DNA from: a virus
DNA length: 52,579 nt
Reading direction: 5' to 3' (one strand)
Virus record (IMG/VR): IMGVR_UViG_3300030329_003894
Span: 1 to 52,579 of that record
Shown: positions 25,401-33,300 of the stretch, in pieces
Layout of the letters: every line of letters begins with the position of its first letter
How positions within the stretch are numbered: the first letter of the stretch is position 1
Position numbers and translations under genes: made by a program
The notes under the pieces: model-generated
Database searches by the model: none
Told to the model about the DNA's origin: nothing
What the model saw: the letters and a program-made list of their open reading frames with translations, nothing else

Positions 25401-25713
25401 GTGGAGCAGATATAATACCAGGAGCAAAACCTGCTAAATGACCTAGGTTTTTAAATATAGCTTCGTATTCATTGTCAGGAGCTTCGCCAAAATGTAATGT
25501 AGTGAATCCCTCCATAAAGCCTGCACCAAAATCAGTGAGTGCATCTTTAATACTAAACTCACCACCAAAAAATGGCACACCATGATATGCGGCATGTTGT
25601 TCTATTGATTGTTTAAAGGGTTCTGAAAAGGCTTGAGGATTATCTTTATAACGGTCTATAATACTTCGTAGAGTTTTTTCGTCCCACTTTGGTTGAAATT
25701 GGGCTTCCGCCAT
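16483..25713 (-). CDS. Giant virion protein with DxDGD RNA-polymerase motif (3076 residues)
   Basis: ATG 25713 opens a single frame of 3076 codons. At 1424-1433 it reads GGADLDGDAAYVYMGG with Asp1426, Asp1428 and Asp1430, the metal-binding motif of two-barrel RNA polymerases, closest in style to the DLDGD of the crAss-like phage and QDE-1-type enzymes. Upstream, MRVPMDSISG near 1386-1395 resembles the Arg-Pro segment that precedes the loop. A Lys-rich segment, DAKHGALLGKYMMHA near 1030-1045, could be the partner barrel. Gly/Ala-rich hydrophobic segments near 95-110 and in the last 250 residues resemble ejection proteins. The gene sits among ejection-type genes, so packaging and injection, as for N4 and crAss-like polymerases, is the likely mode. 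It would transcribe early genes. The rest of the chain is unassigned. Confidence 0.75.
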   Translation of the reverse strand: MAEAQFQPKWDEKTLRSIIDRYKDNPQAFSEPFKQSIEQHAAYHGVPFFGGEFSIKDALTDFGAGFMEGFTTLHFGEAPDNEYEAIFKNLGHLAGFAPGIISAPLMGAAKLTKAQSLVSAAKLARSLNDKSVPMAAAKVATDFAKKSVKPFLNQGRLAKNSAVKTASDFILGNRARHIAEGAFHLGTASAVSSWQGGVDEMMSAFAHGGMAGGVFRSIGNFINVGDEAGNKVAKTLAGSLFMGLPSTMQGATTPEQVYQYVMGAWFGGNERPWTYAKAQKFMQRYEKDAKDNAELLVMRDPEFHPEFKKLPPEVQSVTKEMFKSRWGTMDENTQAVLDFAKATGVDVKKAAKMLDNIGEYYQVAGADGKKIKLKPGALAGFEHFVITSGQSGVESFIAREGHKRRDKIANIHMVTRPEAAKMKKKVFPGVAHGLKPEELAEANVEITRAGNMLGKTPTGDNLDMVRKNYFVVKNADALYLSGEFRKMTLKDGRVIETNKQLEGAPGWAAQMAINMNKPVYVYEHVKNQWHRYIPSAKGFAPRNPETPPRAMGFIADATNKNESKKAFAELFEQHFPEQLSKEAIAQGKQTEKDDSGLKNVEDADTGSIPTSEKEIGTNPFKFVKKYMKNIGSYKGLVGPIKESKMIQDMDRIAEIFPKYHNPGSKVNRSQEFLKEIIKEFDIKELNPKSKEYNKEQRDEAENFARQWISRRNNDRKLIQFTSDGKQITMMDETYQSNLAGNVKRTLEPMKLVDDIWRALTGKDERAFAVLDNIVVEGFNGRHRELTPSRFRGSQKYGEKAFNELLSRSLKHWGKEENGGFYYFGGKGDNDKLIFMRWHPDVDKHSYNQITKRFRRYKIDKLRDDFVEKFSKKFAAGDNFMTKQQAKDYFDKAFKSNVLWNLAKNGLEFNDANMKMMLGKGFINNVKNWNKRSQIWMTDSYGGDKEFYQNYVDPTTKRKLGLTKNGNFNFVMDNDVDVEPGKKLKNQKLANLKNTEMEEMMDGAIIVRDDVIDALNKDAGHPVSGQNKSFIIAPDAKHGALLGKYMMHAAGKKQSEDMRLADTHFIIQETAAKQRGTRDLITENPNAIYELDPSAIKFNYSVRQGPEMLQKQSLKKQLLNSLVESLAFAPKTKDGIHMNDIVNDIFDTMLEPKYKGTKKANDALRAYEDKLPTASDKELMRELEKLDWENMGLGRIVASMKLEGNQLFARKAYEIMLEKRKDSLAEEFENGDMDIETYKAEIKELEEFNSLSSQMIQDGRVAAKLSNRPENQMAIFVHNFVNDYRMKVLSSWVINKATKPKINNSISARMRPYDRYLREDMDGVNPRLKELDTNDKLFFLDEAYRQMRVETESFGNRSLGELYEMYLRTKDAVAKAELKEVFRSAVMRVPMDSISGTHILEFAGFTGRKGHGILLHSRAMKALGGADLDGDAAYVYMGGKGGFKKTWKDAYEANKEEYYEKDKDGNIIITENKDKEIIKSLLKPDTRKYDIDDISAAYAPNTRMEMSHAATDGRNLLSGAAISPKQIMASVYNVLVDRGSDTFSFKTNKKVKGKWIEDVYDVKISPKTSPKEKDYIRKLTRAMVGLSSDPMDYPGMKNYAEWWKQMYKAHFNVDSVTKNGKEVKNPNEFIDKFNNNDIYQLKQQGIFGMMEKANSAYYGRDYLKNRNFTMEERHEMTSKLMFENEADINTVTPKIARMLHELDYSDGPLKRVDVDKVEALYRNYKESVNKYDDLLELLDRKSFKMDYHHYMDVTLNAGTTGSGKNKRRLSLLNNTDLDIVASDNNLFKQVIHNTTIQHTPELLRKTQREFKVKTKRGAFKTLKNFNWKNERIQVLRDIRDKASAFLMKDLTTLVTVKKVREIIDKMDANERKNIKRIVAAVDSWKRNSYLMSKRRLRNDPDLQESVGDQGLDIAAFLKKHGLKSPGFSWEVKSTEPTTAVMDQATIDAKIAKVKKNTYNTKNQQDLIDVLMLGSLNRGDLKAIQNFEALINKKKIPLDEVAYRWISSMRQEASKTSLSRLGYNSQSVNRDSRIEFLKEMGDVYTEISKQRAPEDVRKLGQRLVEEPQKQENIEQGLPEYFTGDMDKFLTSTSGWESVKKPKKKVEVSKETKAAIDNILTHLKTENNKVTENFHLLVRGLLEKDISLMNKADWMAMSNWFDDIKRGTLWQRLKSGKITKLSQRHYLQFPETINRELMKDEIVLMQKEGMFLTPEGIFKKGKVVKPTQYMDELTHWIGRANDAAIGKGEEYEKKLGEELLFLDNIKGADALHEIAVAIREHPNTKYLLSRQDKESAINYADSQTYNELYQNVLKKYDYDKSIKDKIYTVNIKGEQKRMRGEEVIKVINDAYTNFFRKMFTEVIAGDVPINKVTGKPKGVIQASLEPFRIGWYDKAQTSPRIDHVAFVRHLKKSYEAGKGFPLEFGVDGIRKVAKSMMIEMTKDPKVKKELMQSETRATEPIDFERYWPHMHFDRKTALESLKRYTDFLNKAELPKAQMEEILTSLTYRHHALTGEWNFQDLDEWKHFEVLTNISAKKQEKQESINWFRSLKKAGPLFSRNAHMPGYSLDRQVANNYVKGLVGNYFRQMSQIFGRNTINDFNSTMFKKMGKEQTEAWSTFLKLYVQGAMGNPDVVPEQVLNDPKMKMKGTPYAWWADNRVKNRVNKIGEKLGLIKKDLPENLRGIDLFQIRNWSNLEAKFELASLLAHPKSVVNNIFGGTMHTIQSVGFNTWLTARNPKKLSAINPKWNSLQAIDEFVVKHGVLPEYLMAEYGLAKEYQTSKNKQFIQDVARKLSKDPELSQESVLDLAKKREITKPVAELAAKFMSVPERALRRDAFMAHYLHWYNKFGGAIKDFDHPILIELAKKGVKATQFLYSAPYRPMFARTALGKVMTRFQLWGWNAVRFRKEALRQARIYGFKGEEAKRAARIMQMDLFVFALGNAFAYSLFETAMPAPWNWVQDTADWIFGDEKERNRAFFGQWPRALAPLQTVTPPILRLPISSMRAILEDDWERVSNYYVYTMFPFGRIIRDLHGPNNIIENPLGIIDKWTGVPAIGLTKASKDLREGPERKVPTPGEFY

Positions 25714-25718
25714 GATAT

Positions 25719-26912
25719 TTACTTACCTTGAGCTTGTGAATATAAATCCATTACACTTGGAGCAGCAAAGGCTAAAGAAGCAATTCTTCCTACTGGATGA
25801 GCTTTCAAAGCTGTTGCCCCGAGCATACCTAAAATACCTAGATTACCTAGACCCCTACCAACTTGTCCGCCAGCATCACCACCTAGGTATTCACCTAAAG
25901 ATTGGGCTTGGCTTAAAAGTCCATAACCTAAAATTTGAGCAGGCAAACCACCACCATAAGGCCTCATAGTTCTACCTAATGTTTTATATCTAGCTTCTTC
26001 AGGAGCTAAAGCTGCTCTTTCTGAAGCTAATTTACTTATATTACCTCTAATTTTACTTATTTTAGCTGAAGCAGTTTTACTTCGTTTTTGCTCTGTCTTT
26101 AATTCATTAACCCTAGCTTTAAGGTCTTTCATCTTCTGGTCATTTCTTTGCAAGACATTCTTATTAGCTTCTGCATTCAAATTCTTATTAGCAATACTTA
26201 AATCCTTTTTAATATCAGCTGCACTCCTAGGAACTGTAAGTTTATTTAATTTAGCCCTTTCAGCCCTTACATCCTTTAGTGTCTGTTCTCTAAGTTTCCT
26301 TGCCTCTTTATTGGCATCAATTACATCCTGAGGTGTTCCCATTAAATATTGACCACCAGCTACAGCGCCAGCTAATGCTAATGGACCTCCAATTCTTCCT
26401 AATAAGCCAGGTTCCTCTATAAGGCCTTCTATAGGACTAGGACTAGCATCTGGTAAATAAGCTCTTACTGCTTGAGCTTGTGCGAATGCATTTTCATCTC
26501 CACTTGCCTCTAAGTCAGAAACTAAATCGAGTAAATTTTGATATAATTGAGGAGAATCTTCTATAGCATCTTCAATCTGTGAATCAGTGGCTCCTCGCAT
26601 CTTTAGTTTATTAAGCTCTGACATTTGCTTTTGGGTTCTCATTGCACTAGCTTGGGTATATTGAGATTCAAAGTTTTGAACATCTTGAGCAGATATTCTT
26701 CCACCCTTCATAGAAACAAAAGAGTTCCATAAGGCAGTTTTGTCGGGCATAGGAGTACCGCCTGTGTATACAGGAGCTCCATCTACCATATCAAATTGTC
26801 CACCAGCACTCATTCCATATTGTAATAAATTGCCAAAGAATTGTTGTTCTCTGCCCGCTTTACGAGCTCGCATTACATCTGCAAATGATTGGCCTGGGTC
26901 GCCGTATGCCAT
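25719..26912 (-). CDS. Probable ejection (internal virion) protein, 397 residues
   Basis: ATG 26912 follows ggaggag. The protein has a polar N-terminal third with acidic helices, a Gly/Ala-rich segment (GRIGGPLALAGAVAGGQYLM, about 168-187), a long Lys/Glu-rich coiled coil (200-310), and a second hydrophobic Gly-rich C-terminal region (LGNLGILGMLGATALKAHPV). Hydrophobic patches around a coiled coil are the hallmark of podovirus internal proteins that build the conduit across the envelope. It lies 5 nt before the polymerase-like gene, which would use that conduit. No homologue recognised by name. Confidence 0.72.
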   Translation of the reverse strand: MAYGDPGQSFADVMRARKAGREQQFFGNLLQYGMSAGGQFDMVDGAPVYTGGTPMPDKTALWNSFVSMKGGRISAQDVQNFESQYTQASAMRTQKQMSELNKLKMRGATDSQIEDAIEDSPQLYQNLLDLVSDLEASGDENAFAQAQAVRAYLPDASPSPIEGLIEEPGLLGRIGGPLALAGAVAGGQYLMGTPQDVIDANKEARKLREQTLKDVRAERAKLNKLTVPRSAADIKKDLSIANKNLNAEANKNVLQRNDQKMKDLKARVNELKTEQKRSKTASAKISKIRGNISKLASERAALAPEEARYKTLGRTMRPYGGGLPAQILGYGLLSQAQSLGEYLGGDAGGQVGRGLGNLGILGMLGATALKAHPVGRIASLAFAAPSVMDLYSQAQGK

Positions 26913-27122
26913 TTATTCTCCTCCATTCCATGGGAAATATTTACTTATTAAACCTTTAACTATAAATAATAATACTACTACTCCGAATACAGAGCCAACA
27001 TCTACAAAATGATTACCACTATCACTTTCAATTTTGCCTCCTCCTGGAGTTTCAATAGTAAACTTTTTTAGTTTCTTTGGCTCTCCGCCTACAATAATAT
27101 CCATTAATCGCCTGTCCACCAT
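26913..27122 (-). CDS. 69-residue single-pass membrane protein
   Basis: ATG 27122 overlaps the end of the previous gene by 19 nt, and the stop abuts the next start. The first half is polar (KKLKKFTIETPGGGKIESDS); residues ~42-62 form one hydrophobic segment (VGSVFGVVVLLFIVKGLISK). It could be a membrane component of the ejection machine or a holin-like protein. Position between two ejection-type genes favours the first. Confidence 0.65.
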   Translation of the reverse strand: MVDRRLMDIIVGGEPKKLKKFTIETPGGGKIESDSGNHFVDVGSVFGVVVLLFIVKGLISKYFPWNGGE

Positions 27123-28276
27123 TTATATACATCGTATATCTTATTTGCACCTTTTCTACCTATATTATAAACTCCTTTAGCAGCATCTATACCCAAATCT
27201 ATATACTCTCCACCAACTTCTCCTAATGCTTCTCCTAAAAGGCCTCTTTTATGAGGGTCTATTACTCCCATTGGATTCAAAAGATTCAAAAATGGGTTAT
27301 AATGCATTGCTTTATCCGTTGTCGATTTTAACCCTGGAACAACATCACGTTGTATTCCACCTACAAAGCCGTGTCTCATTCCATAAGGCCTAGGTGGCGT
27401 AACCCACATTTCCCCAGCTTCTCTTGCATCCTTATATCGCCTTTTTTCATCTACAGCCCATTTTTCTTCATCGCTTAAATTTAGATAGTCCAAATATTCT
27501 TGTTCTTGCCTTGCCTCATCTGTTAAAACAGGAGATGGTCTCTCACCCCATTCTTTACCAGGTGTATACGGAGCCCCTATTAAATTTGGATTTACCAAAG
27601 GATTCCAGGGGCCATAACGATATTCAGGTGCTACTTTCCTACCCATTACATCCAGGGGCTCTATACTTTCATCATAGGTATTTAAAGCTATAGGACTTTC
27701 TACACTTTCTTGAACTAATTCTGATTCTACTTCATCAGAAACTAGGTCTTCATCTTTGGGGATTAAAGCTTGCAATTCTGTTATTCTTTTTTGTTTATCT
27801 TTTTCAGCATCTTGAACAAAGCTCTCTTCTTCCTCATAATGAGCTTCTGCATCAGATAAATCTTGCTTATAATCATCATATAAATTCATACCATGCTCTG
27901 CTTCCCAATCAGACCTAGATTTTCCTCCAACTTGCTTGTAATCTTCATATCTTTTATCAAGCATATGAGAAAAAGCTTCATCTTTCTTTTTTATTTTATC
28001 GAATTTCTTTTTAGCTTTTGCTAATATTTTTTGTGATTTTTTAAATTCCTTTAGGTCAGGGAAATCTTCAGCTGGCTTACCTGAATCCTTATGCTCTGTT
28101 AATGCCTCGGCATATTTAGCACCCCATCTCTCATCTGATTTCTTCTTTATACCACCTAAAAGACTACCAATACCATAACCTATGTCAGAACCTAATGTAG
28201 AGGCATGTTGTTGTGCCATTTGGGCATTTGCTGCTTGCACCCATTGAGGGCTACTCATATCAAATTTAAGTGCCAT
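27104..28276 (-). CDS. Virion-associated protein of 390 residues, unknown
   Basis: ATG 28276 directly follows the end of the gene upstream. The product is hydrophilic: a Gln/Ala-rich start (QWVQAANAQMAQQHASTLGS), a Lys-rich coiled coil (80-110 and 140-165), an acidic middle, then Pro/Trp/Tyr-rich segments (YRYGPWNPLVNPNLIGAPYT). It resembles internal or conduit proteins in composition and lies within that cluster. No motif is diagnostic. Confidence 0.7.
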   Translation of the reverse strand: MALKFDMSSPQWVQAANAQMAQQHASTLGSDIGYGIGSLLGGIKKKSDERWGAKYAEALTEHKDSGKPAEDFPDLKEFKKSQKILAKAKKKFDKIKKKDEAFSHMLDKRYEDYKQVGGKSRSDWEAEHGMNLYDDYKQDLSDAEAHYEEEESFVQDAEKDKQKRITELQALIPKDEDLVSDEVESELVQESVESPIALNTYDESIEPLDVMGRKVAPEYRYGPWNPLVNPNLIGAPYTPGKEWGERPSPVLTDEARQEQEYLDYLNLSDEEKWAVDEKRRYKDAREAGEMWVTPPRPYGMRHGFVGGIQRDVVPGLKSTTDKAMHYNPFLNLLNPMGVIDPHKRGLLGEALGEVGGEYIDLGIDAAKGVYNIGRKGANKIYDVYKWWTGD

Positions 28277-28917
28277 TATTGATTCCAGAGGCCGCCTTCA
28301 CTAGCTGCCCCTCCTGCAAAAGACCCAAAACCACTTGCTGCACCACCTAACATTCCACCCCAGAAACTAGACGTCCTATTTTTACGAGCTTCAGCAAGAG
28401 CCATTGCTTGTTGTCTTCTAGCTATATCTGCCTGTGCTATATTTTCTTGTATACCCATTTGCTGACTAGCCATTCCTGATTGTAATCCTGCTATTTGACC
28501 TAATAAACCTTGGCCTTGATTAAATTGACCTAACCCTTGCATATATTGTTGATTAAGACCTTGTTGCCATTGCTGATTAATATCTCGAGCCATTGCTGTA
28601 GTTGCACCTCTTTGTTGAGCTTGAGTAATACCACTTTCTTGTCCTAGTGCAGCGGCTTGTCTTCTAGCTAATAAATTTTGTAATGCCAGAGATTGATTCC
28701 CTTGCTGCTCCATAAGTCTTCTTTGTTGAAGATTGCGAACACTCATTGGGTCCATCATATCTTCTGCAAATCCCATAGATTGACCATATGCACGTTGCAT
28801 TTGACCTGCAGTTCCACCTTGCAAGTCAATTAATTCTTGAACAGGTTGCATGTATTGTTTTATTTCCTCAGGCTTAATTGAAGTATTTTCTGTTTTTGGG
28901 AATAGCCATCCAAACAT
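28276..28917 (-). CDS. Gln-rich internal virion protein candidate, 213 residues
   Basis: ATG 28917. The protein is remarkably rich in Gln, Met and Ala (LQQRRLMEQQGNQSLALQNL; GLNQQYMQGLGQFNQGQGLL) and ends in a Gly/Ala/Ser-rich tail (GGMLGGAASGFGSFAGGAAS) likely to insert into membranes. Gln-rich helices with a glycine zipper-like tail are common in phage ejection proteins. It is the first of the ejection-type cluster, downstream of the tail genes. Confidence 0.72.
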   Translation of the reverse strand: MFGWLFPKTENTSIKPEEIKQYMQPVQELIDLQGGTAGQMQRAYGQSMGFAEDMMDPMSVRNLQQRRLMEQQGNQSLALQNLLARRQAAALGQESGITQAQQRGATTAMARDINQQWQQGLNQQYMQGLGQFNQGQGLLGQIAGLQSGMASQQMGIQENIAQADIARRQQAMALAEARKNRTSSFWGGMLGGAASGFGSFAGGAASEGGLWNQ

Positions 28918-28980
28918 TATATAATGATTCCTATTTTTACCTTATAATATAATAATATCTTGTCTAACAATCCAATCACT

Positions 28981-30306
28981 TTATTCTCCTGTTACTATTG
29001 TTGCTGGTAAAGCAGTTGCTTTTAAAATTATTGGTGGATAATGCGACCCTGTTGTTCTGTTTCTACCATGTGATATATAGGTACTAGAGCCACTGGCTAA
29101 TCCTGCTAAATAATATGTAGTATCTGTTCCAGCAGTAAGCCCAGTTACAGTAAATTTTATAGTACTAATACTATGGTCAGTTTCATCTATATATACAACT
29201 TGGTCAGCATCATATGTATGTTTTTCATCTAATTCTGCATAAGATGTTCCAGTTGATAATGAAAATTTAGCACCTTTAGATACACCTGTCATCCAAAAAG
29301 AGCATTCTATTTCTACATTACCACTTGGAGGTACTTTAAATTGTATAGATAAATCAGTTCCTTGTGCAGTTTGCATAACAGTCATAGAGCTAGAATTAAT
29401 TGTAATAGTAGCATGTCCTACAGTAGTACTGTCATTCATTATTTTAGTATATCCAAGCATCATCCCAGCATAAGCACTATTAGCAGCACTAAATTCAGTA
29501 CCTGCTTTCTTTGCTATGAAATTCCCACTATGAGAATCTAATGTTATACTAGCTCCAGAATCAACAACAAAATCATCAGCAATAATTTGGTCTAAACTAG
29601 ATATAGTTAAATCGCCACTAGAATAAGTGACATCAGACAAATCATTTAAGGCAGATACACTACTAGTACCTGCACCAATATCACTTCTAACTTCTGATGC
29701 GGAGCGACTTTCTAATCCATTTGCTGTAAAGCGAGCATATTCATCATCAGCAACTGAATTACTATCTATCTTAACTGCATTAGTATCAGCGATTCCAAAT
29801 GTTAAAGTTTCTTGACCTCCAATATATGTTAAAAGATTAACTCCCGTAACATATTTAACTTCTCCATTATCTGACATTAATATTTTATCAGTGTCAGAGC
29901 TTATTTCGCTTAAACTTCCAATGGTTAATTTAGAATATGTACTTAAATTACCTAACTTATCGTATAGTAATGCCTCATTTTTAATAGGTTTATTTCTATT
30001 GCTACGTAGGCCCTTAGATGGCTTATTCCCTTTGCTTAAAGGCACTAAATTGGCGTTTAAATCAACCTGATAGCCCATAGGTGTTTTAACAGCCAATAAA
30101 AATTCACCTTTATAATTTCTAGCAAGCATAGTAGAACCAACTGGACTCTCTCTTTTTCTAATAGGACTTTGTTTAGCTTCTAAATCAGGCTGCAAATCAT
30201 CTAATCTGTCATATATTTCTTTTAAAGCCTTATCAGTTATAGGTTCTCCAACTAGAGTTCTGAGAACTTTTGCTTTTGTCATTGTTCTTGGAGAATGTCG
30301 AGGCAT
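28981..30306 (-). CDS. Tail appendage/fibre-like protein, 441 residues
   Basis: ATG 30306 shares bases with the stop of the 2582-residue gene. The N-terminal ~110 residues are basic and polar. The remainder is a Ser/Thr/Asp-rich beta structure (TFGIADTNAVKIDSNSVADD; ASITLDSHSGNFIAKKAGTE) with a C-terminal beta domain (GLTAGTDTTYYLAGLASGSS). This is the usual look of phage fibres or head/tail spikes that bind the host surface. The name is based on composition and neighbours. Confidence 0.7.
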   Translation of the reverse strand: MPRHSPRTMTKAKVLRTLVGEPITDKALKEIYDRLDDLQPDLEAKQSPIRKRESPVGSTMLARNYKGEFLLAVKTPMGYQVDLNANLVPLSKGNKPSKGLRSNRNKPIKNEALLYDKLGNLSTYSKLTIGSLSEISSDTDKILMSDNGEVKYVTGVNLLTYIGGQETLTFGIADTNAVKIDSNSVADDEYARFTANGLESRSASEVRSDIGAGTSSVSALNDLSDVTYSSGDLTISSLDQIIADDFVVDSGASITLDSHSGNFIAKKAGTEFSAANSAYAGMMLGYTKIMNDSTTVGHATITINSSSMTVMQTAQGTDLSIQFKVPPSGNVEIECSFWMTGVSKGAKFSLSTGTSYAELDEKHTYDADQVVYIDETDHSISTIKFTVTGLTAGTDTTYYLAGLASGSSTYISHGRNRTTGSHYPPIILKATALPATIVTGE

Positions 30307-33300
30307 TATTTAATACTCTTTGGCTTAAATACTACTCCTATTGAATCTATATAACCTCTTTGTTTTTCTAAGATAATTTTTAGTTTTTTGCCCTTCTTAT
30401 TGCTAGTTATTTTTAATCGAGGGGCAATTAAGGAAATAGGAGCATTAACACTATGTATAACATTGGTAGTAGATAATTGAGCTCGAAGAACAGTTATTTT
30501 CGTAACATCTTCAAAAGTATTAATTGCTGATACCCACATAATTTCATCATTTATTTTGATATAATGACCTGGGCGTATAAATTCTTGTTTAGTATTGACA
30601 GGATTTTCACTCTTTATTTCAAATTCATCCGTATCTGCTGGTAGATTCTGAGATAAATATGTTCCTCCTAATATTGTAGATGCATAATGTTTATTTTCTA
30701 TATTCAATGGCACTTGGCTATCATTTATATACATTCTAACTGAATTAGAGACAGATGCAGTAGAACTAAATTGACTCCCATCATCTATATTAAAATAACT
30801 AGGAGTTCCTGTTAGATTCATACTTTTAAAAACTTTATCTTGTGTGTCTGCCCCAAATGTTAAATCACCACTATGCCACGTCCATTCTCTTCTAGCAAAA
30901 TTTGTAAATTCCTCGTCTTCAGCAGAAGTAATATTATATAATAAATTTCCATCAGATAATAATACAGTACCATCTGAACTTGAATTAACATATCTAGGGC
31001 GAGGAGATTCAGATAAATCCCATCTTTGATTTAAAATATTATATAAAAATAATCTTCCCTTTCCCTCAGAATTAGATAAGGTAATTGCAAAACTATTTTT
31101 TGAATTTAGGAAAAATACTGTAGGCAAATCACCATTTATTAATGTTTGTTTAATTAATTCTTTATAACCTGCTTGTATTTTATTTCCTGATGTGTCCTTA
31201 GGGAATGCTGCAGAATTTAATATTGGATTGCCTATTGGATTAGGTTTATTGCCATCATGTAAATATACATTGTTCTTATCTAAGAAGCATAATCCAAATT
31301 CAGTTTTAACAAAGGCATTTTTTCCTGTAATACTTATACCTTCATATTCATCTTCTATTAATAATGTAATAGGGTCTAGCTTATATAATTTATTCTGCCC
31401 CCAAATATATAATCTAGAATTAAAACTAGTCATTGCTATCGGAACCTCAGGCATTATACAAAAGTCTGATGTCCAATCATATCTAAAGAAATTACCAGGT
31501 GATGACCTAAAGACATATCTTTGAGTATCATTTAATTCAGGATGCCATGCATTAGAAATAAACATATATCCCTTGTATATAGCAGATAATCCATAATGCA
31601 TTGATGAGGTGTGCTCGAGGTCTTGTGAAATACCATTCCAGTCTTCATAACTGATAGATGTGCCAGTATCCTTTATAGTATGATAAAAAACATCTTGATG
31701 CACATCATAAGTCCATTGGTCAGCTTTTAATTTAATAATATCAACTAATCCATAGGCAGAATCTTCTCCTATAGTTCTATAAACACCTATGCCAGTGATT
31801 CTTTTATTAATAGTTTGCAAATATGATGGAGTTAATTTAATTGTAAGCTCTAAGAAATCTAGGACATCATCCACTTCTTCTGTGTAAGGCCCAAATTGCT
31901 GTAATTCTGATTCAAATTCTCCATCATACTCAAATGTAAATTTATATTTATATAATCCTACCTCAATAGGACCTCCTTCAGTAGGATTCCCTTGTGTAAA
32001 TTCTATAGAAGTTAGAGAAGTACTTATAATAGCACCGTCATTTTCGCTATGTAAAAATATATCTTTAAAGTATCCGCCAGTTTCTGCTGCACCTGCTACT
32101 ACTATATCACCATTGTCATCAGTTATCTGAGCTCCTGCAATATATATATTTTGTCCTCCTTTTTCTAAATCAAAAATATTTTGATTATATCCAAAAAGGT
32201 TTTTTGACCTATTAAAATTTAAGGTACTGAACCATATATTAACATTATCAGTCGCTGTACTACTAACACTACCATTTGTAGTAACAGTAGTTTGTGTTAC
32301 TGGGGTCATATTGCTAGAATCCCATATTGTTAAATTATCGCTAAAGATATCTGAATTATATTCCTTAAAAGCAGCTCCTCTGAATCTTAGAAGATTTGAA
32401 TTTTGAGAAGAACCATCTTTGATTTTACTAATGCTATCAGTAATTTGGATTGTTTCTAAAAGTGAAGTATCTCTATTGTGATAACATGTATACCTAGCAT
32501 TACTATCAAATTCCCAATTAACACCATTACAATTAGCCCTTTTAAGAGTAGTGTATAAACTAGCTTTTTTAAATTGATTATTATAATCCCAAAAAAGCGC
32601 AGAATAAGAGCTTCTTTTTGAGTCCTTAGCCATGAATGTTGTCATGTCTTGATTTATAACTAAAATAGCAGATGTATCATTTTCTTTCTTAACTCCACAC
32701 AGATAAACAGGTGTATATTGATTATATGTTGCTATATTACTCTGTGCTTCATCAAAAGTACCATTTACATTATTATTATATTCTATATGATTCCTTGCAA
32801 CAGTAGAAGCAGCACTTCTTAAAATAGTAGGGAAAATATTATTAATTTTATCAAAACCCTCTACATCTATCTTATGCATTGTGCAAACAGGGCCCATAAC
32901 TTGTCCTCTTCCCCATTTAAAGACAGAATCCATATGCTCTCTCTTATGGGCATTAAGCTCAGAATCATGTTTAACTGAAAGTCCATATTGCACATTATTA
33001 TTTTCAGTTATCTTTTTGGGTATGTCGGTATATATATTATCATCATCTTGCTCATAAGCAAAACTTCGTGCAACATATTTATTACAAGCCCATACTTGAT
33101 TTTGATGAGCATCACCTTGCTGAACAAAATCAGCTTGTTTAAATGTTTGTTTGTTATACGCATTTTTATTGTGAAAGCCAGCAGGTGATGTATCAAAGCC
33201 ACCTCTGGTAGATGCTGAGAATGCATAAATTGGGAATGTAGCATCTGCTACTGCTGTGCAACTAAAGTTATTCCATCTATTTGCACTTTTATCAAGCCTA

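Noticed and set aside
25712-27012. Plus-strand frames opposite the 397-residue and membrane protein genes
   Set aside because: They lack ribosome sites, and the minus-strand genes form a continuous coupled series.
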